A DNA stretch of 64,000 nucleotides from Owenia fusiformis. Its lineage: Eukaryota > Annelida > Polychaeta > Sabellida > Oweniidae. The stretch covers positions 18,056,813 to 18,120,812 of the forward strand of contig CAIIXF020000002.1 in the NCBI GenBank assembly GCA_903813345.2, read 5' to 3'. Shown here in pieces: positions 1 to 10,700 of this stretch. Numbering within the stretch: the first letter of the stretch is position 1; each line of letters starts with the position of its first letter. Position numbers and translations under genes: made by a program. The notes below the pieces were generated by a model. It was not told where the DNA came from and ran no database searches. It saw only the letters and a program-made list of their open reading frames with translations.

Positions 1-690
1 AGATGGAAAGTATGCAACAGATTTTAGACAGTCATATCTTGGATTCTGGCTATTTTCTTAGGATTTAAACAGGTGCATATGATTGGGCAATGCATTACCT
101 CTAGAAAAAGTACTCATAGAGATGATATAAGATAGTTTCGACTTTGAGACAGGGAAGATGTAAACAACCCATCCACATTTTTTTCTGAAATGTTGTCCTG
201 ATTTTCAACCACTTCCACCACTGCTTTTTCAATTTATGTTACATCAATGTGTTGCGTTTTGACACAGTTAATCCCTCTTTAGAGGAATAAGTAATTCCTT
301 CGGGTTTTTTAAGGATATCCATTATGGGTGGCCAAAATTGAGCTGAAAGCAATGGATCGCATGAGTTTTGCCTATGGGAAAATAACATGGAAATATTGTT
401 TTCTAATTAGGAACTTATATCTTTAATGGGGTCAATTGTGTCTCAAAGTGCAACATATTGATGTAACAAAAATTGAGAAAACAGGGATGGAAGGGGTTGA
501 AAATCAGAAAACATTTCAGAAAAAACATATTGGTGGGTTGTTTGCACCTTCCCTGTCTCTATCTTATCTGCATCTGTATGAGTATTTTTCCCGTAGGTTT
601 ACATTGGCCTAACATATGCACCTCAGAAAACTGAAAATCCAACATATGACTATCTGAAATCTGTAGCGATAATAATTCAAGAGGGTCTTA
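1..690. mobile_element. Foldback element with about 300-bp inverted arms
   Basis: The left arm (from position 1 to about 300) is matched by the reverse complement of about 420-690. Shared blocks include GAGACAGGGAAGATGTAAAC at 147-166 against the complement of 544-563, the TGATGTAAC block, and CATATGCACCT at the outer part. The arms are diverged but colinear around a centre near 340-400. The left end probably lies outside the window. A related diverged copy of the centre plus right arm lies at 60590-61010. No coding sequence is seen. Confidence 0.8.
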
Positions 691-883
691 TAATGATTGA
701 CTTTATCCATCTACGATTACGGATATAGTTGTATTTTTGGGCCAATCAACATATCCCGTTCTCTTGTACGCAATCCTGCATTTTCTAGGTCGAGAGATGA
801 ACCTCTTGGGTAATAAATAATTAAAATGTTATCTAAAATAATTAGAAGTAGCTTTGTTTCACATCAAGTGTCAGTTATATAGT

Positions 884-895
884 GATTAACCAGCA
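884..895. repeat. 5' target-site duplication of LINE
   Basis: GATTAACCAGCA here is repeated directly after the LINE poly-A tail at 4105-4116. This marks target-primed insertion and fixes the LINE limits at 896 and 4104. Confidence 0.85.
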
Positions 896-3800
896 TATAC
901 TTACGATGTTTTTCTTATATTTCTATATTTGCCACCCCAGTATTCAAAAACATATTGGAGAATTGGTGAGGATAATGGTATTATTTGTTTGGAACAACAA
1001 ATCGGGCATATTAAAGCAACATTCGGAGATTGCAAGTTTCTTATTATGGGGGACCTGAATGCGAGAACCGGGAATGAGTGTGACTATATATTAAATGATG
1101 ATATTCAAAATTTGCCGATTGGTGCTGATTGGTATGATGTTGATACCTTTTCACTTCCACGATGTTCAAGTGATCACACTACAAATGAGTTTGGCAGAAC
1201 CTTCTTAGAAGTTTGTAAAGAATGTGATATCCATATATTGAACGGTCGTTTTTCGGGGGATAAAGATGGAAACTACACATATATAAACACATCCATGGGG
1301 CGCAGCGTCATTGACTATGGTGTATGCTCATCAGACCTCTTCAATTTTATAAATAATTTCACTGTGGGCAATATTAATACATCTGAGGGAACGGATCATT
1401 TTCCAATAACTTGTGATCTCAAATTGATGTTACATTCAGCAAATAGAAATGATCAACAAAACATGCGACAATATGACAGGTATATTTGGAAGCCTGATAA
1501 AGTCAATATATTTAAAAGCAAAATTCGTGACCAAACATCCCAAAATATATTAAGGGGATTTAACGATATGATTCAAAATGGAAACATAGATGGTGCTGTT
1601 GATAAAATTGTGAAATGTATTAACTATGGAGCTGAATGCATGAAAGTTAAACTGAGGAATCAAAATACAAAAACTGATGATTGGTGGGATGGTGATTGTG
1701 CAAAATTAAAGAAAAGAAAAATAAATAGTCTTCTTAATTATAGGAATTCAAAATCAAATGAATCTTTAATTGCCTATATAACAATCAAAAAAGAGTTCAA
1801 GCTATTATGTAGAAATAAGAAACAGGTATATGAAAATGAATTTATGAGCAAATGTAGAGATTGTATGAATGATGTAAATAAATTATGGCAATTGATTAAG
1901 TATGTAAAAGGGTCTCAAACAAAAGGTCATATTTCACCAGTCGAATGGTATGAGTATTTCAAAAATTTGCTTACTACAGATTCCGATATAAATAAAGACT
2001 TTCAAAATGTTGTAGATGACTTTCTCAAAAATCATGACCAAAATGATTGCAATCAATGTTTACAAAATTTACCAGATGAACTGAACTGTAATATATCTGT
2101 AGTGGAAATTGAAAATGTAATTACAAATTTAAAAAGTAAGAAAGCCCATGGTATAGATGGGATCACATATGAGATGTATCAAAATAGTTATGACACTTTA
2201 ATGCCATATGTTCATTTATTGTTCAATTCTATCATGTCAAATGGCTACTTTCCAAATTTGTGGAGCGAGGCTATCATTGCAGCATTATTAAAAAAACCAC
2301 CAGTTGACAATGTTAATAATTACAGGGGTATATCTTTACTTTGTACACTTGGTAAGATTTTTACAAAGGTTCTAGCGAATAGATTTATTAAGTGGGCTAA
2401 AACAAATCATAAAATAGGTGACCATCAAGGAGCATATCAAGAAGGCAAAAGCACTTATGATCATATATTTAGTCTCTCTGCTATGGTAGAAAAATATTTA
2501 TGTAAATCCAGAGGGCGCTGTTTTATAGCATTTGTTGATTTTAGCAAGGCATTTGATTCTATTCCTCATAAGCAAATGTGGTATAACTTACTTAAGGAGG
2601 ATGTTCATGGAGCTTTTCTCAAAACATTACAATCTATGTACTGTAAATTAAAATCATGTGTTAGAACACCAGATGGTCTTACCCAATCATTTATGTGCCA
2701 AGTAGGTACAAGACAAGGTTGTATGATTAGCCCTTTTCTGTCCATTTTATATTTAGAACAGTTAGTAAAAATGTATAAATGTTCAGAAATTGAAGGAATA
2801 TTTGTAACAGAAAGTGTGGATAATGTACATATACTTTTATACGCAGATGACATTGGTCTTTTAAATCATACTGTTGAAAATATGCAAAATCAGCTAAATA
2901 TACTATCAGAATTTTGTGATAAATTTGGCATGAATGTGAACCTTTCGAAAACTAAAATCATTGTATTTAGAAATGGTGGTATTGTTAAAAAGGATGAAAA
3001 ATGGCTATACAAGGGTAAAAATGTAGAAATAGTTTCTTATTACAAATATCTGGGTTTAATGATTTCTTCTAGGTTAAACTGGTCAGTCGCAACCAAAACA
3101 CTAGCCAATCAAGGTGGAAAGTCACTACATGTCATAAACCAAATCTCAAAATTAGGTGGCTCATTATCATTTCAAATGGGATTCAGACTTTTCGATTCTC
3201 TGACGCTTCCTATTTTAACATATGGCTCAGAAATATGGGGTTTTAAAGTTTACGACCAAGTGGAAAAGGTTCAAAGAAAATTTTGTAAATCATTTCTTAA
3301 AGTTGCATCACAAACAACAAATGAGGCAGTTCTAGGGGAATGTGGACGATACCCATTATGTACAATATATATGTCAAAATGTGTAAAATATTGGTTAAAA
3401 CTAAATATGGAGATGGAAAATGGGAGAATCCCAAAACATTGTTATTCTATGTTAGAGAACCTTGATTCAACAGGCCATATTACATGGGCAACACATGTTA
3501 GAAAGTTATTGTGTACAAATGGCTTTGGTGATGTTTGGGCTTTCAAAGAAGTAGGTGATGTGGACCTTTTTATTTTAAGTTTTAAGCAGAGGCTAAAAGA
3601 CATTTACTGTCAAGAGTGGGCTGCTAGACTTTCAGAATTACCAAAAATGGTAACATATTGTAATATTAAAACAGTGATGGAAAGAGAAAAATATCTTTCC
3701 TGTGTAAATATAAATAAATTTAGAGTTGCTCTAACTCGATTGAGATGTAGTAATCATTCATTAGAAATTGAAATGGGTCGAAGAAATAATGTGCCCAGGG

Positions 3801-4104
3801 AACTACGGTTTTGTAAGTTCTGTTTAGCAGCAAATGTTAATATTATTGGAGATGAGTACCACATGGTTATGATATGTGAGAAATTCAGATCTCTAAGAAA
3901 AATGTATTTGCCAGATTATTATTGTTATAGACCAGATATGGTAAAATTTATACAGTTAATGTCAACTGAAAATGAAAACTTAATTTGTAATTTAAGTTGT
4001 TTTGCTTATCACTGTCTAAAATTGTATGAAAATTAACTGTAACTAGGAGGCCTGTGGCCTTAGAAGTATTGAAATAAACATTATTATTATTAAAAAAAAA
4101 AAAA
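896..4104 (+). mobile_element. 5'-truncated APE-type LINE copy with poly-A tail
   Basis: The unit lies between two copies of a 12-bp direct repeat (884-895 and 4105-4116). It ends in an (ATT)n run followed by about 13 A residues. It begins inside the endonuclease region, so the 5' UTR, any ORF1 and the endonuclease N-terminus are missing: a normal truncated product of target-primed reverse transcription. It lies in an intron of the minus-strand Cys-loop receptor gene, in opposite orientation to that gene. Confidence 0.92.
929..4036 (+). CDS. LINE endonuclease-reverse transcriptase ORF2 (N-terminally truncated)
   Basis: This is a 1035-residue open frame of a non-LTR retrotransposon polyprotein, which nicks DNA and copies its RNA at the target. 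Visible in order: the C-terminal part of an apurinic-type endonuclease (GDLNARTG near residues 41-48, TDHFPI near 155); reverse transcriptase blocks (KKAHGIDGI near 410, FVDFSKAFDS near 535, GTRQGCMISP near 592, YADD near 638, NLSKTK near 671); and a C-terminal Cys/His finger (CKFC...H....C near 962-985). The first Met is not the native start, because homology begins at the truncation point. No stop or frameshift interrupts the frame, so the insertion is probably recent. The LINE clade is not assigned. A deleted relative of this element lies at 46096-46530. Confidence 0.92.
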   Translation: MPPQYSKTYWRIGEDNGIICLEQQIGHIKATFGDCKFLIMGDLNARTGNECDYILNDDIQNLPIGADWYDVDTFSLPRCSSDHTTNEFGRTFLEVCKECDIHILNGRFSGDKDGNYTYINTSMGRSVIDYGVCSSDLFNFINNFTVGNINTSEGTDHFPITCDLKLMLHSANRNDQQNMRQYDRYIWKPDKVNIFKSKIRDQTSQNILRGFNDMIQNGNIDGAVDKIVKCINYGAECMKVKLRNQNTKTDDWWDGDCAKLKKRKINSLLNYRNSKSNESLIAYITIKKEFKLLCRNKKQVYENEFMSKCRDCMNDVNKLWQLIKYVKGSQTKGHISPVEWYEYFKNLLTTDSDINKDFQNVVDDFLKNHDQNDCNQCLQNLPDELNCNISVVEIENVITNLKSKKAHGIDGITYEMYQNSYDTLMPYVHLLFNSIMSNGYFPNLWSEAIIAALLKKPPVDNVNNYRGISLLCTLGKIFTKVLANRFIKWAKTNHKIGDHQGAYQEGKSTYDHIFSLSAMVEKYLCKSRGRCFIAFVDFSKAFDSIPHKQMWYNLLKEDVHGAFLKTLQSMYCKLKSCVRTPDGLTQSFMCQVGTRQGCMISPFLSILYLEQLVKMYKCSEIEGIFVTESVDNVHILLYADDIGLLNHTVENMQNQLNILSEFCDKFGMNVNLSKTKIIVFRNGGIVKKDEKWLYKGKNVEIVSYYKYLGLMISSRLNWSVATKTLANQGGKSLHVINQISKLGGSLSFQMGFRLFDSLTLPILTYGSEIWGFKVYDQVEKVQRKFCKSFLKVASQTTNEAVLGECGRYPLCTIYMSKCVKYWLKLNMEMENGRIPKHCYSMLENLDSTGHITWATHVRKLLCTNGFGDVWAFKEVGDVDLFILSFKQRLKDIYCQEWAARLSELPKMVTYCNIKTVMEREKYLSCVNINKFRVALTRLRCSNHSLEIEMGRRNNVPRELRFCKFCLAANVNIIGDEYHMVMICEKFRSLRKMYLPDYYCYRPDMVKFIQLMSTENENLICNLSCFAYHCLKLYEN

Positions 4105-4116
4105 GATTAACCAGCA
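4105..4116. repeat. 3' target-site duplication of LINE
   Basis: The second copy of GATTAACCAGCA directly follows the poly-A run of the LINE. Confidence 0.85.
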
Positions 4117-4670
4117 ATCTACACAATGATCTTTTAATGCCATTTCCAGGTTCGAATCTCGGGAGGGGTTTGGATTATTATTTTATAAATAAGCTCATTG
4201 GCTAGTATAGTGCCTAGGAATCAATCTAGGATAGCTATAATCTTTTTTATTGCTTTGGTGATGATGAGTGAATGAAAATCATTGCTCGAGAATTTTGTCC
4301 CATTGAGAAACCAGAGTTCTAGATTACGTGCAACAATAAAAACAGTTGTTTGATGTTGCTACAGAACTCTACTTTAATTTAAGCAAAATATATGAATTCC
4401 TTTGTGTTTCAGATTCTCAACGGCACCAAAATATCCCCTGTACCGTTTTGATATCGAAATTTTGAATTTTTGAGGCATTGTCACCAAATATTGTTCATCA
4501 CCTCTACAAGTTCGACAGTGATAAAGTTCTTTTAAACAACACGTATGCCTGTTAATATACCTAGCTGGTATATCAACTTAAACAATCCATCAATTTTGTC
4601 CTATAAACCATAAACATGATTTTGAGACATTATGGAATTTATGAAAGAAATATTTAGTTTTAAAACTTAC

Positions 4671-4738
4671 CATGTTAACCTCACTTATTGAACCAAAGCT
4701 GCTTATAAACACCTGACATTTAACTATAACTGGTGGAC
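4671..4738 (-). CDS. Cys-loop receptor exon 3 (68 bp)
   Basis: The acceptor is a T-rich tract ending in CAG, and the donor is GTAAGT. It encodes GPPVIVKCQVF...SISEVNM, the beta1-beta2 region of the ligand-binding domain. Phase 1 in and phase 0 out. No later exon was recognised in 1-4670. Confidence 0.9.
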
Positions 4739-7700
4739 CTGAAAAATAAGTTGCAATGATTGACAGTTCAAATAAAAAGTTCAGAAGTCGATTTATTCTT
4801 ATTCGTAGAGCTTAATAGGCCCAAGTCTTCGTCCAAATATGAGTCTAACGTGGCTGATAATGCTGATGCCCAGCCACAAGCACATGTGCACTTGTTTAAT
4901 GCATTCTTTCAGGGAAGTGAAGAAAACTCCTATGAAAAGTTTGTCAACACCATTATTCCCTAACACGAAGTGATTTAAATAGGCTATCCAATGGACACCC
5001 AGGATTACACACGTCTGTTCAAGAGAAGAGCAAAATTAGAGTTGCGCACCCAAAGTGATATATAATCCTATGGAGCATTGAATCTCTCTGTAAATCTCAT
5101 ATAAATGAAGGATTGATTCGAACATGGATCATTTTGGACTTATTTTAGAGACATACAGATTTCCAATTTCGATGAGTTGGGTGACCGGGGACGACGGGTT
5201 AAGTCCCATTACAATTCTATTCCGGTTATTAGAACAAGTATATATATTGTACTATATCAACCCCATAATATCAGATTGTATCATTCCATCTCGGTTAGAT
5301 GATCTATAATGCCTGGATCACATGTGCTCCGATTCATCGGCCGGCGCCCGGCCAATTGAGTATTTTGTTCAAAATTGTATTCAGTTTTGAACAAACTAAT
5401 AACGTCATTTCTGCGAGCAATATAGTGAAATATTGGACCTTGGGCCTTCGGCCCTCGGTCCAATATTTCACTATATTGCCCTTAAAAATGACGTTATTGT
5501 ACTATTGCCCTTTGTTGTTGTTTTTTGGGGAGGGGGTAAATGCATATTATCTGATATACGTACTGTGTCTATCGTGTTAATTGTACATTGGCGTAGCATC
5601 TCTAGAATGTTTGCCATAGACAATTCCAATGTACAGTGCAGTATGATAATGAAATATGAACTATATTAATAGGGCTAATGGGATATTGTTTGCAGATGTA
5701 AAAAAGGAAGCTTATGGCATATTTCGTCAAGGCAATTAATTTGATGGAAACGTAAACTTTATTGTATCATGTTTTAATCAGCAAATATTAGATGGATGGA
5801 TGAGCATTATTATCTCGTAGAACTATATCGTATGATTCAATACATTACAGGCATTACAAGCCGCCGGTGTTGAGAACACCTGATATAAAATATTAACATA
5901 TTAATTACTAACTTCGGGGGATCCCAAGTTTTTATTGAAGCTTTTTAACGTTTGACCATGCAACTTGCCCATGAATATAAAACTTTGATCACTCATCATA
6001 AATAAGTATTATTTACTTCTAATTAAAGGCCAGCCCCTGATACAATATTTTGTCCAACAGTGCAATTGTGCAAAACTAAAATGAATTTTGAGAAACAAGA
6101 AGAATCTATATCAATACCACAAAGGATTAATCCCAAGAAAATGACACATTTTACTCATTAAAACGTCACGTTTCTTGTAATTTTGTACGTTTAGTTCTGA
6201 TTACAAATATTCATTTTTCAAATAACTCTGGAAACTTTTTCGGGGTCTGCATTTTTACTTACCATTATGGTTGGGCCGGATTCTCTGGTCGACAAGGCTG
6301 CGATTCTCTATCATATTCATAAACTCAACAGCAGACGTATGGCCAGAACTGCTGAAGTAGAACAAAAACATAGCGATCAATCCAAATTCAATCATTTCTG
6401 TATTGTCATATTATCCAACTATGGACATTGCAAGACTAAGATGTGTACTTTGTGCGGCCTTATGCCCTCGTCTCCTATGCTAAGGCATTCGAGGATAGAC
6501 AATTCTAAATTTCCAATTTTGGAGATCGAGTTAAGATAATAGGGTAGTTAATTATCGGCGGTGTCAATGGAGTCCTGTTGGGACTTCCGATGAGCTTCTC
6601 CAATGTTATTAAGGCCATCTTTGGAGACTTACTGGATATATCTTGATGATCAGATAATTTTTTTGTTTTCGATGTTTTGCCAATCATGTTGTGTCCAAGA
6701 CTAGGATTACAACTGAAGCAAGACTATGGTTGGTATTAAAAGTGGTAACTTGGTGAGGTTAAAATTACCGTTTTGCCTACAAACTTCATGACGTGAAAAC
6801 ATATTACCCAAATAATTGAACAAGTATGTCCTTCAGCACGAGGACATTAATTTTGCTGATATGATATTTCACTGTCAATCGAAAGTTTTTTTACGCTAAA
6901 ATTGCTTTTAGGTTATTGTCGCATAGGGAGCGTCAATCTAAAGTTTCTTTAATCAGTGTGCTTATCTATCTGTGATACACATCGGTCTCCTTTACGTTTG
7001 AGCTGCATTCGAGGTTACGTTTTTATTAATTACTACTGTGCCACAAAATTGAGACGTATGCGATATGACGAATGTCAAAATTTCCTCAGCGGTAGCGCCA
7101 GAAAGATGTCTGTCTCAGGGGAGTTAGGAAATAATTATTTCAAAGCCATCTTTTAGCGTTCTATGGTTAATTACTGAACATAGGCTTTATACCTGTACAT
7201 GTTAACAAAGTGTTTCGTCGTTAGCTTAATGTCGTTATAGGCAACGTTGAGAGTGGAATTAGTGCCAGTGGATCGGGATGAGGTTTATATGACCTCATAT
7301 GGTCTTTGTGACCGATCGAAACGCCGTTCCATATTTGGTTCGAAAATTAGACCTCATTGTCGGTTCTCACGCTTAATTACTCCGTTTTATGAGGATAAGT
7401 CCAAATCCTGACGATGCAAGACTCTCTGTTCGCATCGTAATATTCTTGCTTTAAGACCCTTGGCCCCTTTATCTCCTTTCACAACAGTGTGAAGTTGAAA
7501 GGAGGACGGGGGGGGGGGGCGTCCAGGGTATTGAAGCAAGACTACCGTCGTAAGAGATCATTCAGTGTCTTCGGGGTATATTGACAGATCGAAACAAAAA
7601 GATGTGATTATTATTCCAAATGCATCCATCGTGAGTTTTTATGGACATTTGAAACGTTTTTAGATTTTTCTAACCATAGGACAACAATCATCTATTGACA

Positions 7701-10700
7701 TTCAGCAACTCTTTTGGTTCTCTTTAAGGCAAATTAGTTGATACAATTCACGTAACACATACATCATCATTCACAGATACGTTTTTAACTATTGTGCTCC
7801 GACATCACTGCAAGACTATCAGAAGAATTTGATGGATCGAGCTAGTCGCGCATCCAACAATGAATATTAAATGTTTTGCAGTAAAGTAAAGTTATTCCAG
7901 ACATCTATAATGAGTCTCAAGGATACGCTCTTTTACCATAATAATCTCAAAAGTTCAATTGATTATGCCGGATTAATTACGACGGCAATGTGAATGTTTT
8001 TAATCAGATAAATCTCCGCTTATTAACATTTTGAAATTCGAAAAGCACATTGAAATCTGGGAAATCAATGGTTAATTGGAAAATATTCCAAATACTGGAA
8101 GGTCAACAGTGTATGGAGATCCCGGAATAGAGATAATTAACTATCATCATCGTGTCACATTTAAACCAATATTTCTATCATGATATCCATGCTTTTTGTG
8201 ATATGGTGATGCTATAGAAAATAAGTAATCTACCTCTTTCACAAATCGCATATAAATGCAACTGGTTCATGAGGTGTAAGGGAGAGGTAAATGGAATACG
8301 AGTTCCAAGTCTCTAGATCTAGCTGATACTGCCTCAGATGAGTCTCAGCTGATGCGCAAGCGCATGGCTCGGGGGCTACTTGAACGCGCTGTTACGCGGT
8401 ATATGGCATACATTCATGGTTGCGCGGTATTTGTGATACGGGTGAATATGCCATACTCACCTGTGGTATATGGCATATTCCGCAGGTGAGTATGCGATAT
8501 TCAGTGAGTGAATATGCGATACATTGATTCCAGTGAATACCCGATACTCACCTGCGGAATATGTCATACTCACTTGCGGAATATGCCATATACCGCAGGT
8601 GAATATGACATATACCGCAGGTGAAAACGTGATACAGAAAGCCTTGATTTGATTGGTTGCGAGAATCGACTCTAAATGTAAAACTACGCTGGATTACCAT
8701 GCGTCGAGTACTAATATATGAATCCTGGATTGATTGAGTAAGTTTATTACACGACTGATAATTCTGCTAATTGTTAATATATTCGATAATTTTGATTCAG
8801 TAATCATTATAATAATTTATAACGTTTTGTACTTGTTCGCTCAATCGATGCAATTGACAATTGCGTACTTCCGTATCACGTTCTCATTGGTTAGTGTGTA
8901 TGCCATATACCGCAGGTGAATCTGTCATACACCGCAAGTGAATATGCCATATTCGTTGCGGAATATGACATATTTTTGTATCGTGTTTACCGCGTAACAC
9001 GCGCCATTATCGCGTATCTTTACGCAATATTATGTTGATTGGGTATTTTGGTTAACATAGCCTCAATGCCTCAATTACTTCTGGAATAGTACTTGGTTAA
9101 GATAGTGAGAGTGGGACTTAGAAAAATCAAAATGCGGTCAAAGCCAAGGGGTCGCAGAAATAGTATGCCTTCCCCTCACTTATGTTTAACATTTTTATAA
9201 TCAATAAAAGTCACTATTTTCTAGTTACATGAAATGGTATGAAGCAAATAATGATTACTGGCACTTAAAATTGTGTTATATTTAATAATTATACGTAATG
9301 AGTAACAATTATATTTTATTTAGTATGAATTAAACCGTACGAATCCAATGAAATATTCAAAAATATTCCAGTAAAGGAGCGTATTCATATCATAAGACAA
9401 ACAGAAGTGTTTAGATTAACCGTCTTCAGCAACCAGTACGTTTGTTGACGTTAAAACAAGGCAACCAAGACGTTATGAAATTCTCCAAATATATCGCCCT
9501 GGTCGCTGAAGTGAAGAATTCTTACTCGATTATTGGAGCTGCTGGATATATTTGCTCGTCATTGACTAGTTTTCAGTAACGGATATTACTATTAATATTC
9601 TGGTAAAATGTTTGGATGCTAAATCAACCAAATTGTTTGTGAAAATAATGAAAACAAGTCCCTCCGTCGGAAGTTCATCCACGGCCACTTTGTTAGAAAG
9701 ACGTAACGTTTTAATAACCAGGTGGGGACAAGTTATACTTTTTGCATGCTTTAATGAAGTTAAAGCTTTTGTAATTATTTAGTCAAAAAAGCGTATTGAT
9801 TTTTGGAAAGTGCCCAATATTTCAGATATATGAGCATCGATGTGCTGATATTAGATTATAGAAATAGAAATATAATGTTCAAGAGTAAAAACAGCATAGC
9901 ATGGCTTTATTGTTATAGTTTTTACCTAACGTGTTATTACGTGATTATTATCGGAAACATTTTGAAAATAGCTTGAACTAGAAACGTAAAATTACAAAAG
10001 CCTATAATTACATAGATTCCAAATATCGATTGGTAGGGCTAAACAATAAAACATGTAATTTGTAGAAATTGTTTCATTCTAGAAACTCAGAGAAATGGAA
10101 AACATATCTTGTCTACCTTCTCTCGTCTGGTATTATTGTTATTAGACCCAGGTTGAAAATCTGTAGTCTATTGCTTTTGCCTGTATTCTTATTATCTTAC
10201 AGGGTGTTCCAAAAGTAACAGGACTGGTGCTGGCATTTTGTTAAATATGCACCAATCATCTTAAAAATTTCACATAATGTACTCTCATGTATCGTTACTA
10301 AGATTGCAAAGTTTCGACAAAATATGTGAAACTCGGGTAGAGTTATGGTTGCTATAGTAACATGACATCGCAATACCCGGGGCAACATTCCACGCCAAAA
10401 ATTACAGAGACATTAAGCATTTTGTACATGCCATATCAAAGTTGAAATGCAACAACTGGTGTGAATTACATTTGTTTTACATCATTTGATATATCTATAT
10501 ATCCTCTACTTTGAAAAATAGGCTCCTCTTTGGTCAGTACAAGAGTAAGACTCTGTATCCATGACCCAAACACATGTGTGAACCCATTTGAGGACATGTC
10601 ACACAGCGTCAATTGGACAATTTGGAGAAGGTCATTCTCATCTTTAAAGGTCTTTCAGCACTGATTTGTATTCCATTCCCAATATAAGTAAAAACTAGAA

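Noticed and set aside
4150-4175. tRNA B-box-like GGTTCGAATCTC after the LINE, possible tRNA or SINE
   Set aside because: No A box at the right distance and no cloverleaf; no second copy seen in the window.
8734-8919. 61-codon hydrophobic frame
   Set aside because: Falls inside the TIR element at 8395-9004, and the other copy of that element does not preserve it.
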